Source of the DNA: Ophioderma brevispina
Lineage: Eukaryota; Echinodermata; Ophiuroidea; Amphilepidida; Ophiodermatidae
Length of the DNA stretch: 64,000 bases
Direction of reading: 5' to 3'
Assembly: GCA_023653785.1 (NCBI GenBank)
Contig: JAMKCH010058073.1
Location: forward strand, 1 to 64,000
Numbering within the stretch: position 1 is the stretch's first letter; the number at the start of each line of letters is the position of its first letter. A program made the translations under genes and the position numbers. Shown here in pieces: positions 46,392 to 57,939 of the stretch. Below the pieces are notes generated by a model that did not search any database, had not been told where the DNA came from, and saw nothing but the letters and a program-made list of their open reading frames with translations.

Positions 46392-49300
46392 ACCGGGGGG
46401 GGGGGCAGTTTGTATTCCAAAGGTTGATATTATGCGTTGAACTCCGAAATGCAACCCTAAACAAGTATTCCACCGACTAAAGAACATACCCTAAACAACT
46501 TGTATGTGTGTTTTGCTACCATGAAGTCTTTGTCATAACAAGTATCCTTCTGCATGTTGAGATACCCTTATTATCTGGCCTTGCTCATTTGCTTTACTTC
46601 CAAATAACATATTTTGATGATTTGAGACTCGCGTACATCACAATTTTAAGGGTTACGATAAAACATACCCTGTGGTCCATTTTTGGGGCCGTTTTTGACA
46701 CCCCCTAATCAATGTACGCGCGTACATCACCTGTAGTCGGTGGATATGGTCCAATGATACCCTGACCGTCAAGGTGAGTAATACCAATGGTTTGTTTGCT
46801 AGATAGATTTAGGGTGTGTAGAATAATACGAGATCTGCCGGGTGACACCTGGGCATCTTTGGGCATTTTGAGAATCAAAAGATGCGATTCGCCATAATGA
46901 TAATTATATATCACCCTATATTATCAAACTATGGAGTTACAGATATACTATAGGATCCCCAGGAACAATGTTATGCACTTGTAACATTACGAGAATTCTC
47001 CTTCAATTCAAACTGGAAGCCAAAATCTAAACATCAAGTTAAATCTGCCCTATAACCGCAAATACCCTGCGATAAAAAGAAACCTAAAGTACTTAGATTA
47101 TGGTTGTTAGATACAATAAATGTATCTATGATATTTTTATTAATACAGGTGTAACATGGACTCCAATCAATATGGCAGCCCAAAACTTTAATATCTTCAA
47201 AAAACACTTGACACAATTTTCTAATATTACCTTCCAAGTATAATTGTTGTGTCAATGAAACAATTAGAAATGTACCAATGATCATACCCAAGTGATCCAG
47301 ATAATCCCGATGAATAAAAATGTGCCAAATTAATAAATTTAGTGCATATCTGTGAAAAAAATAATTCCTATAGTATTTTGAAAACTTGCACCATATTGGT
47401 TTTTATTTCGATGTGGTGCATTAAAACATTTGAAATGTAACGTTGTACATTGGTAATGATCAAAGGTAACTTTCTACTTCATTGGCACATTGATTTCGAT
47501 TTGAGGGCTGTAATACTTATAAATTTGTGTCAGTAATTTTTTGGGGAAGATGTTCACTTTTTGGCAGGTATTTTTAACTGTTGACATTTTCTATTGGATT
47601 ATTTATGTAAACTTTCAAGGCCCATTAAGATGTGGCTAGTTTGCGTTTGGTAGCAAACAGCATGTTTTAGTTTTTTTAACATTCAAAGTAAGAAAGTTTT
47701 TTCTGTAGCCACTTGAGACATGGATTTAGCTCAAGATTAAGTATTCTATTTATCCCCTCAACTGTTTACCTCAACAAAACGAAAAATTGCTGTTCATCAG
47801 CATACAAATACAACCTTGATTCAAGGACTCAATAAGATGGGTTGAAAATCATTAATATAGATTGTAAAATTTTGTATGGAAGCGATCATGGAAATAGACG
47901 AAAACCATCAGTTCCAGGCCAGCTCCATAGCCTCAAGCTGTTTAATGAGAACATCATGATGGACCGTGTGAAAGGCCTTTTTACTGTCTCAACAAACTGC
48001 CCCTGTAAAAACCCCAGCTCATAGTTATCAGCAGATAATCAGAAACACATAAGACACGTTTGAGTGGAATGCTTTGGCCTGAAACCTGATTGGTTGCAAG
48101 ACAAAATGTTATTTGCATCAATGAAGCTGTACAATTGATTGTGACTAATTTTCAAAAATTTTCATGCATGCTGGAATAACAGAGATAGGTCTATGTTGCT
48201 GTATCCAGGGGGTCCCCTTCCTTGAAGATAAGTGAAACTCGACTTACTTTCCATGCATATGAACAACACCAGTTGCGATAAGTTTCATATATACGCCAGA
48301 GGTTTGGCCAGATACTGATGACCCACCTGGAGAAGCTTAGACGGATATGGCAGTCCGGTGGCTTTACCTCCATCAAGGTTTTTAGAAGGGTACACACTCC
48401 CCTCTGTAATCCTGTGAATTTGAACCGCGCTCCCCAGTATGCCCCTGGAGGAAGCTCTTCAGGCTGGGTCCCCTGATACTTCACAAATTTTACCTATGTT
48501 AGAGAAAAATTCGTTTAAACTCATTGACAATTATTTCCACATCATTTACAACAACCTTATTGCTTTCAAACACGTATTGGTTTAGCTGACAATCAGGGCT
48601 ACACAGTTTAATGGTTTTTTCCATGTTTCGAGAATCTGTTAGTACCATCTTCCCTTATTGAGGCCGTCAAAATATCCCTCTTTAGTCCTGTAGCTAATTG
48701 TTGACCTTATTTCTGTTTGCTCTTTCAGCTTGCCCAGTCCTTCTCAGATACTTTTATGAGCCCTGGATTTTAGGCCTGAAGTTCTTTCTGAGATAGTATA
48801 CTCATCATCAACAGGGTGTGTTTGTGAGGGATCTTAATTTTGTTTAAAGTTGCATGGCTATCACAAACCGGGAATAAAAGGCCTTCAAAGATACTCCAAG
48901 CCAAGTCAGAATCATCTGAAACCTCATGTACCCCCTGGAATTTGTTTTAAATCATTTAAAAATGGCGTCTGAAAAAAGAACTATGAACGTGCCTTTAAAT
49001 CTTGCGAGGTTGTCCCTTTGACGCATCCTCTGATTTGTCTAATTGCGTAAAACCAAGGCATATGATCACTAATGCAATGTTATGACACATGGTGTGTATA
49101 CAATTCGGGACGTTTAGCCCAAACGCTTGGTCGAATGCCTTTTTTAGAAATTTGATTAAGTGCGAGTTGCACTCGTATTAAGGTGATCTTTTGATAGGTA
49201 AACATGATGGATTGGAGCCTCTTCCATTCCCATTCATTTGCTTTAACAATCTCATTAAGTCGCCTAAACAGATAATTTTTCGCAGGTGTTCTGAATCCCG

Positions 49301-50989
49301 CACTAAGATCACTGATTTCACCGAGAACCAGGATCCAAGTTCTCAAATTAAATCAGTGCAAACTTTAGGCCCATACACAATTCCAATAAAGACCGGGCGG
49401 GTGTTAGGCAGGGTTAATTTTAGCCACAGCGTTTCCAATTTAACTGGGCGCAGGTTGAGAAAGATATACCAAATTAGTCTCGAGCCTGCTATGGATATAA
49501 AAAGCCACATCCGCCATAGCCATCCGCACGGTCATTACGGTACAACTGTATATTGGGAATTTGCAGAGTCATCCATTCCATCATGTAACCATGTTCTCTG
49601 TGATGCCAATAAATGTCAGGAATCACTTTTCAGTGATCAGTCACTAGCTGCTCGTGGTTCATCTACTTTATAAACAAAGACGAATATCTTTAATTGGAAT
49701 TTTGGAGTTTTCATGTATTTTAGATTTGTGGCAATGGAAAATGAGTCATGATCTCCATTGACTTCCGGTGGATCTTCACTGAAGTAACGTGGTAATTCAT
49801 ATAATAAGCAGCGAGACATGTCCAGTTGGACACATTTTTATAGTTTAGTACTAGGGAAAGTCTCCCACAGTTAGTGCATGGCAGGGTTTTGTTACCAAGC
49901 AACACAATTGTACAGAACGATGGTTCTTAGCTACCGGACGATCACATGAGGCACAAGGATTGGAAACTGGTCCTGGGTTCTCCTGGACGTCGTTGCTAAT
50001 TGTTACAAGTCTGTACGGATGATATGAACTAGACAGTTTGCATACTACAAAATCGGTTGCTTTAGAAAACCCTAGTCGTTGCTGACAGTGAAATTCTGTC
50101 TTGGTCGTCATCCAAAAACATAATTATAATGTTCAGGTGACAGTGTCCCAAGTACATTGGTGCAGATTACTAGTTGGTACTACTGTTTAACTCTATAAGG
50201 TCGACAGTTTGGTTCTATGTTTCAATTAAATTGCACACATACAATGCCTCCCAACATAAGGTGAGTACAATAAGATGGGTAACTTGGTTGGTGGCAACCT
50301 ATTAAGGTCCGTTCAGGAGGCCCGCAGGCCTAGGAAATACGATAAATTGTTTAACACAGGGCTGACATTCTTTCCGTTGCGTTGGTGTTTATCCAAGTAC
50401 TAGTTAAGTAATGTCATCCGTAGGTTTAAATTGGGCAGATTGTGGATGCCCATATGGGAACAAAATCACCAGTCTTGTGTCACAAACGAACATTGATGCC
50501 AAGCTTTCACGTAACTCAAAGCAAAATAATGGGGACGCTGCAGAATGTTCATGGTAAATGTGCAGGTAACGGAATATACTACAGGCAACTAGGACGATGT
50601 AGACGAAACATCAAACGACTACAAGGGAGAAACTTAGGAAAACATAGCCGAAATCTTTAACGACTAAAAGAAGAACACAACCTGCACATTATATGCGCCA
50701 CCACTCATATATCACTTGTGAATTATCCATGAAGATATAATTATCATAACATTAATGGCGACGCCATCTGGATTTCTCAAATGCCCAAGGATGCCCAGGT
50801 GCACCCGCAGATTCTTATTCTACAACCCTATCTATACATTTCCAGGAGCAAAAAAATTGCATATATACTCACTGTAACGGTCACATGAAGGTCTAACTGA
50901 CTACTGCTTGGAAAAAAGAGACCCTTTGTACGCGTTTTCTTGGTTCATGCATCATATCCACCTTTGAATACGAGGCCCCCCCCCCCCGG
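46392..50989. mobile_element. Split MITE-A with element E, copy 2
   Basis: Left MITE-A part 46392-46730, right part about 50908-50989. Element E lies between, about 46735-50907, with the inverted ATCTGCCGGG.G.CACCTGG blocks at 46845 and, in the opposite direction, 50790. It is about 1.7 kb shorter than copy 1. Confidence 0.7.
47565..50111 (-). mobile_element. Non-LTR retrotransposon, copy 2, with 2A-like motif
   Basis: Same element as 34620-38700, minus strand. The N-terminus is open from an ATG at 50111: about 45 residues (MTTKTEFHCQQRLGFSKATD at the start), then DVQENPGP (49968-49991), then the PHD-like start NPCASCDRPVAKNHR. DxExNPGP sites cause ribosome skipping, and such motifs are known at the N-terminus of some non-LTR elements of marine invertebrates. 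Here Q replaces the usual E. AP endonuclease pieces (e.g. near 49440-49550) and RT pieces (LYAD near 47800) follow with many frame breaks. The thumb and 3' end are deleted. Confidence 0.8.
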
Positions 50990-52192
50990 ATTCAACTTGT
51001 GGTGAATCCAGAAAGTGTTTTGAATCAATCCGCATGCTTTCATTGTGCCTATACTGGTGTACGAACACATGTCAGTACTTGTAGGTCAGCATGCAGATCC
51101 CAGTAGCGTCTAACAAGGTGGCGTACCCCTGGAAGTACAACATCATTTTTTCCCGAATAAATTCTCTAAAATTATAAAAAAAGTTCTACGCTTGTTTCTT
51201 GCTTCTGTATTGCATATTTTCTTGAATTGAATTAGATGTCATCCCTTCCCCCCCCTAAATTCAGTGGACCAATGGATGTACCTAGTAAACCTGGTAGTCT
51301 GACAGACGTTGTAACACTCTCAGTACCAAAGGTTTTTTTTTGATTGAATTCAATAAGTTGACAAACATGATAGGGAACCCTGACACGCAATTCTTAAGTG
51401 CTGCAAATGGGTGCCTAAAAGTAGAGGGGTCCAGAATCAAAGATTGCTTAAAGGTGGTTCCAATTTTTAAATTTATCCAATCAAAAAAGTATAGCCACAG
51501 TATTTGTCTAACCATAAGGTTCAGAAAGGTAGAGTTTGTATTCTACAAAATCTAAAGTTTTCAGAAGTTCATGGGCGCCAAACAGTCAAAATAAAAAAGT
51601 GAATTTCAGTTGCCCAGGGGTCAATTTTTAAAGTTGCCTCCGTTGGATAAAAAATGTGCAAAGTATAACATTCCAATATGAAGAATATAATATCATGAAA
51701 AAATAACTCATCTAAATCTGTGAAACATCTGCAAAACTTTTCAACTGCAGGGTAATAAACAATGACTATGCACTTCGAATAAAGAGAGAAAACGAAGTAC
51801 TTTGTCCTTTGCATCCCGTGTGATACTGTGAACAGTGCCCATTATTTATGAAGTCATTAATCATGTGGACTTCGTTGTCACTGATGTTCAGAAATTAATT
51901 CATTATCTAGAAAATGCACATGCTATACTTGAGAACACACTAGAACTGATTTTTGTAAATTTTATTAAAAATACTTTCGGAAGAATTATGTACGTCCCAG
52001 GGGTGCGTCACCTTTGGGTCCTTATCCAAGCACACACAGTTTTCTCTTGCCCTATGGCTTATTGGGGATGAAAGTGTTCAAGAAGTTTAATACCTCAAGA
52101 CATTTCATGATCATGCACAACAAAATTAGTGTGAACCAGGTTTTTTAACGTGTTAAAAACAGGATTTTTTGTGGGATCACAGACCTTATTGA

Positions 52193-52420
52193 AGTTACTA
52201 CACTCCTACTACTACTACTACTACTAACTACGACTACTACTACTACTACTACTTCTACTAACTAACTACTACTACTACTACTACTACGACTTCTACGACA
52301 CTAACTAACTATACTTCTACTACTACTTCTTCCTACTACTACTCTACTACGACTACTACTCTACTACTATACTACTACTACTACTACTATACTACTACTA
52401 CTACTACTACTACTAACACT
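52193..52420. repeat. (TAC)n microsatellite, copy 2
   Basis: Counterpart of 40773-40995, purer and with more CTACTACTA units. Confidence 0.95.
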
Positions 52421-52424
52421 ATAA

Positions 52425-52515
52425 TGTAACTCGAAACTCGAATTTGTAACTCGAAACTCGAACAATCCTGACTCGAAACTCGAAATCCCTGACCCGAAAC
52501 TCGAAACTCGAAGAA
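52425..52515. repeat. ACTCGAA minisatellite, copy 2
   Basis: AACTCGAAACTCGAA units, as in copy 1. Confidence 0.9.
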
Positions 52516-54229
52516 AAGTACACACACTAATAATATAATAATAATGTCTAATACTATCACTCCTATTACTACTCTACTACTTCTACTACTAGTACTACTC
52601 TACTAATAATATGATAATAACCTGGCCTCCAAAATTAAAACCTTTTTTTCGGGTGCTTAGATTTAAGAGTTGTTATGTGGTCGCTGATTTCAAAATTGGC
52701 ACCATTTTTTCCCTATCTGTTTTTTTATAACAGATGGTGAACACTCAGGGAATACTATACTATACACATATGTTTACATGAGCAAGGGCGGAGGATCAAG
52801 AACTGAGTTATATTTTTGTTTTTTTGGTCACCCCCCCCCCCCCCCCCCCTTAAAAATATTGCACATTGGAATTTGATGAGTGCAACACTTCAGATAAGGC
52901 AATCCCCATAGAATTTCCAAAACGATCTCTCCCTATGAACGTGATTTTGGGGTATCAATGGATAGCGTATGTTCCCTTATATGCCAGTGATACCAACAAA
53001 TAAGTCCCAACATTGCCAGCATTCTTCTAGAACGTCAAAATGCACGGCGCTCTCCCAAATTTTGTGTTGCAGTTTGTGTGCAAAAGTAGAGGAAAACTGA
53101 ATTTTATCGCTATAAAACTCACACAAACGATCAATTTGTACTATATTTTGGCTGAAATAACATGATGAAAAACACAACGTTAAACGTATAAATAAAGTTT
53201 AAGTCTCAATAGCTTAAACTTTTACTGATAAGAGTATTTTTGGTGTACATAGTTTCCCCAGTAAAGTATGGGGATGTTCCACCCCCACGCCTTTCACTTT
53301 GATGGCTTCCCATCTCCCGGTAGGTGGTGGGTCCAATTGTTTTGCTAGCAATGTGCTCAAAGAAATGTAAAACTATTACCGTAAATCATTTTGTGACGAA
53401 AAAAAAGAAAAAAAAAAAAAAAAAAAAAAAAAAGAAAAATTTTTAATTTTCGGTTTTTTTGTTTTTTTAAGTTTGGGGGGGGGGCGGTTGCAACAACAAA
53501 TTGCTTCCATAACATGCTAGCAATTCTCTTACCAATTTAAGACTACTTTGGTGGTGCCCTTTATAGACTTTATTATACTATAGCATATTTATGCATTTAC
53601 CCTATGCATTTACCTTTGAATTGGGTTCATGTGAGTGATAACTTTCTGAGACCTGGTAACTACACCCATCGCACATGACGATAGCGGTAGATTTTGACGT
53701 GTTAGCCAAAACCTAATCTATTTTTGAGAATCATACTAAAATTCAACTCTCAATTCTCAGTCCCGAAATCCGGGTTATCTGGTATAATAATAATAACATA
53801 TTACTAACAGGTCATGGTATGGTGGGCATGCAATATCCATTTATTTGAATCTACGACGGCGGTTATTTTTCGCATAAACCGTAGTTTCAATAAGCTCGTC
53901 CACAGTCCTAATAATGGCGGATTCGTGCCACACGACCTTGTTTATGAGAAGAAAACCAAAAAAATAAATAAAACAACAAATATTCTATCTCCCTCGGAAA
54001 CACTTGCGTGTCATTAATTATTCTAATACTATACTTTACATACCATACAAACCTTTGAAAATACTTTAAAATACCGGTCAAAATGACTTCTGCGACGACC
54101 TCATGACCTCACTTTTGCGTTACGCTCGCAATACCCCCACCTTGTGTGGTTTGGTATGTTAATGAATCAGTTCCCGTAGGATATTTGTGATAAAATGGTT
54201 TTCTTGCGTATTTTTACTACAGTGCACGG
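52516..54229. other. End of duplication copy 2, unassigned
   Basis: Matches 41096-42724. Extra mononucleotide runs (C at about 52830, A at about 53400-53433) are absent from copy 1. Confidence 0.5.
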
Positions 54230-54361
54230 CGCTCTACCAGACGTGAGCTGTCATACGTGGGGTTGGCAAGAGGAGAGAAAGGTATCATCTATTAATGGTG
54301 TTAGGTGAAAATGATGAAAGGTGTTCATCGCTTTCCTAGCATCGGAACGGTATATCTACAT

Positions 54362-54871
54362 ATAAAGACCCCAAAAAAGTAACGCAGCATGTCTAAATAC
54401 CCCCATAAGTTACAAACCATTGGTCTATGCACGAAAACATAAAATGATACCAATAGTCTGTTTGTTTCTGCAAATTTTGACACCTTTCTTGCTCCATTGT
54501 GATCAATATCGCCAACGCAATGTCCATTTTACGAAAAATTGTCACATTTTCAAAGTTGCACCTGAAAACATTATTACAAGGTTACAATACACAACCATGC
54601 ATTAAGTGACACACTCTTCACTGGAAGAATGTGGTCTTTCACTGAATGGCAATCAATATGGCTATACCTTTTATTGCTACTTTTAAAAAGGGAGAGATTT
54701 TCTTATAATGGGTATTGTGTTGGCAATATTGATCGCAATGGGGCAAGAAAGGTATCAAAATTTATGGAAGAAAACGAACTATTGATATAATTTATGGTTT
54801 CATGCAAAGACCAATGGTTTGTAACCTATGGGGTATTTAGACATGCTTCGTTACTTTTTTGGGGTCTTTAT
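54362..54871. mobile_element. Foldback element, first copy
   Basis: The ends ATAAAGACCCCAAAAAAGTA then ACG..GCATGTCTAAATACCCC are inverted at both sides. Complementarity continues through TTACAAACCATTGGTCT and through the TTCTTGCTCCATTGTGATCA block. Most of the 510 bp can fold into one hairpin. Confidence 0.8.
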
Positions 54872-54984
54872 TTTGTATTTTTTTTTATTTTAACTACTTA
54901 GTTCTCCAGGTAGACAAGGATGGATATTTTATTATTCTTTTCCTGGAGATAGCCAACGCACACAAGCGTTGAAAAAAAAAACAT

Positions 54985-55050
54985 GTGCGCTTGGCCGGAT
55001 TCGAACCGGCGACCTCCGTATTTTTACTAGCACGGCGCTCTAACCAACTG
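54985..55050 (-). repeat. tRNA-Thr-like SINE head
   Basis: Minus strand: AGCTCAGTTGGTTAGAGCGC (A-box and D-arm), GTGCTAGTAA (AGT anticodon context) and GCCGGTTCGAATCCGGC (perfect T-arm). The anticodon loop has extra A residues and the acceptor ends do not pair, so it is not a working tRNA. Degenerate relatives are at 42725, 54230 and 55830-55890. Confidence 0.7.
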
Positions 55051-55164
55051 AGCTGTCAATACTGGGTTGGCAGAGGAGAGAAAGGTATCATCTATTAATG
55101 GTGTTAGGTGAAAATGATGAAAGGTGTTCATCGCTTTCCTAGCATCGGAACGGTATATCTACAT

Positions 55165-55702
55165 ATAAAGACCCCAAAAAAGTAACACACCATGTCTAAA
55201 TACCCCCATAAGTTACAAACCATTGGTCTATGCACGAAAACATAAAATGATACCAATAGTCTGTTTGTTTCTGCAAATTTTGACACCTTTCTTGCTCCAT
55301 TGTGATCAATATCGCCAACGCAATGTCCATTTTACGAAAAATTGTCACATTTTCAAAGTTGCACCTGAAAACATTATTACAAGGTTACAATAACTAACCA
55401 TGCATTAAGGAACACACTCTTCCTGGAAGAATGTGGTCTTCACTTGAATGGCAATCAATATGGCTCTATACCTTTTAGTGCTACCTTTTAAAAAGGGATT
55501 GGAGATTTTATTATAATGGGTAACTGTGTTGGCAATCATATTGATCGCAAGGATATGGGGCAAGGAAAGGTATCAAAAGTTTATGGCAAGAAAGAAGAAA
55601 ACGAAACTCGATTGATATAATTTTCTGGTTTCAGAAAAGGACCAATGGTTTGTAACCTATGGAGGTATTTAGACATGCTTGCGTTACTTTTTGGGGTCTT
55701 TA
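55165..55702. mobile_element. Foldback element, second copy
   Basis: Same as 54362-54871, with a few insertions in the right arm. Confidence 0.8.
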
Positions 55703-56122
55703 TTTGTATTGTTTTTTATGTAACTACTTCCTTAATCATTTTTGACAATTTATAATTAAAAATTTTATTATTCTTTTCCTGGAGGAAGCCAACGCACACA
55801 AGCGTTGAAAAAAAAACATGTGCGCTTGGGCCGGATTGGAACGGCGACCTCTTGGCGTAGGTTTTTACTAGCGACGGCGCTCTAACCATCCATAATTCAA
55901 AACTAAATACATCAGTGCTCACAAGCAAATCAACCGTTTTTTAAATCCTTAATCGCTCTTATAAGACAATTAACGATGTAAAGACAATGAAAACATGAAG
56001 CATACCAGCATATTCAAGGATGGCGTTCCAAATTGTATGTTTAAAAAAAGTGTTATATTGGAGCAAAATAATCATTAATATGGGGCGGGGGGACAACGGG
56101 AACATTTTCCAAATATTATCAC

Positions 56123-57416
56123 ACTTGAAGGGGAGGTCCCCCTGACTATTGATTAGGTGTGTTTCCGCCCGAAACGTTGTACATTAGCGCGAAACGGCCA
56201 TTTAAAGATGGGCCACAATTGTTTATGAAAAAACGGCATTGTATTTTTAATATATTAGGAGGAATTGTATCCAGGGACTAAACAAAATAAAGTTCTAACT
56301 TCCTGAAGTGGGCTTTAAACATTTTTAAATGTTTAAACTGTTTTTTTAAAAGTGTCCACTGATGGCCCTCCGGTAGGAGGGCACATCCATTGTTTTTGTT
56401 TGTAAATGTACTAAAATTTCCCAAAATAGATGAGGGGACCCAGGTCTCGCGGTAGTAGCAAGTAATATTTTTGAGGAACACCAAAAAGAGGATTTTTATG
56501 CCATTTGAGTATTGCGGACATGATCATAACTCCTGATGGCGGTGGTTATACCCGCTCTGGGGGACATAAATCAAGAAGAAAAACGCCCCTGCACATCTTT
56601 TTCGACATAATAAGAACCATAACGAAAACTATTGATAACATTTCTTCGCAATTTTCTCTCGTACTTCTGGATAATTGCAGATAGACCACTCAACACTAGT
56701 TGACGCTGGGAAGGGAGCTGATCTAGGTAGTAGCGAGAGAGAAGGAGCCTGTGGTACAAGTCCGAAACAAAGAATCTTAGGTCACCATATTTAAATTTTA
56801 CTTCTACATATAGACAAATTTTTCACTTCTTCATAAGCATATTTTTATTTTTAAACGCCTATGACGTCACTGGTCAGGTTGATATGAGCTGTTGTCTTCC
56901 TATGAACTATTATAGAGTCAGTTTAAACTACGTTATGTGGCCCAACCAGCTATAGTAACGACAAGTCAATACCCCACTTTAATATTTTTACATCTTGGAG
57001 ATGATTTAGTGTCATTATTAGAAAGTGTTGTTTAATAACGTCGAAAAGCTGCTTTTCTTCCTAATTTTCACATTTTCATTTTCACAAACAAGCCTGTACG
57101 TAAAATATAAATGCCATAAATTCTTTTTGGAGCTCCCAAAATATCACCCAGCTTCTTATTTCAACAATGTGCCATTAATAAGTTCATTTAGCAAAATATG
57201 CCTCCTTGCGGCGGCCATCTTGGACGCCTAGATATGAAGGCCCTTTCAGGCAGTTAAAAACGTGGTTTCGTGTAGTCGTGGATAAAATTTGTAATGAAAT
57301 TATAATGGCGGTTCTACATAAAACAATGGCGGCCATTTTGAAATGGGCAGGACACGCTAACGTGCAGCTTTTCGGGGCGGAAACATACCTAATCAGGGGG
57401 ACATCCCCTTTAAGGT
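56123..57416. mobile_element. DNA element with about 90-bp inverted ends
   Basis: Left end ACTTGAAGGGGAGGTCCCCC then TGA..TTAGGT.TGTTTCCGCCC; right end the complement of ACCTTAAAGGGGATGTCCCC then CTGATTAGGTATGTTTCCGCCC. The match continues to GGCCATTT on both sides. The 1.3-kb interior shows no transposase, so it is non-autonomous. Confidence 0.7.
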
Positions 57417-57939
57417 AATTGACCCTTCAAGGTCAAGGGGAAAATTAATCACTAATTGGGTGCAACGAACAGAAACATCTGATGATGGCAGCTTATGGAC
57501 TATATAGAAAATCACAGCTTTGTTATAGTAGATTCAACCCATCGTGTCACCTCTAGTACTTTTCCGACGGTAATTGGAATGGAATGAGGGGCATGTGCAG
57601 TGCGTGGAAATTTAAATCGGGATTAAAATTCCACGCTGCGTCTAATGAAACATGTAGTCCGATAGCAGAGAAACCAATTCTATGCTTAATGAAAGCATTC
57701 AAGTCAACGTAAACGACGCATTTGCAGCTACAAAACATTATAGAGGTCTTCCACCTTTCGGATTAATTAGCGGCCATCTTGCCGAGAATTGTAAAGTCCA
57801 TTCCAAATTTCTGGAGACTTTCTAAATCTAAAGAACTACATGCATGTTGGATATGTATGCATAAAAGTATGGGTCACACTTTGAATAGCACAAGTACTTT
57901 GAGGTCGGGTATGAAATTCATCTGAATGAGGAATACTAC
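57417..57939. other. Unassigned noncoding stretch
   Basis: Nothing recognised beyond a short palindrome (TTGACCCTTCAAGGTCAA) near 57419. Confidence 0.45.

Larger units (their letters stand above)
42769..54262. repeat. Large tandem duplication, copy 2
   Basis: Second copy of 30048-42768, 11.5 kb long. The length difference is mainly explained by loss of the 34375-35975 equivalent (junction near 47565) and gain of a SINE (42957-43384). Differences from copy 1 are mostly one- and two-base indels rather than substitutions, giving frame breaks even in recently active-looking elements. Confidence 0.85.
54262..55890. repeat. 810-bp tandem duplication
   Basis: Two copies (54262-55068 and 55069-55890), each starting GGTTGGCA.AGGAGAGAAAGG and each holding a foldback element and a tRNA-Thr-like head. 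The first 330 bases of the copies are almost the same; the second halves differ by indels. Confidence 0.8.

Noticed and set aside
49191..49673. 160-aa plus-strand frame, the longest in the window
   Set aside because: It is antisense to the AP endonuclease region of the LINE; the motifs are on the minus strand and the frame is not kept in copy 1.
54985..55050. Functional tRNA-Thr gene
   Set aside because: The T-arm and D-arm are good, but the acceptor stem does not pair, the anticodon loop is enlarged and relatives are scattered as repeats.
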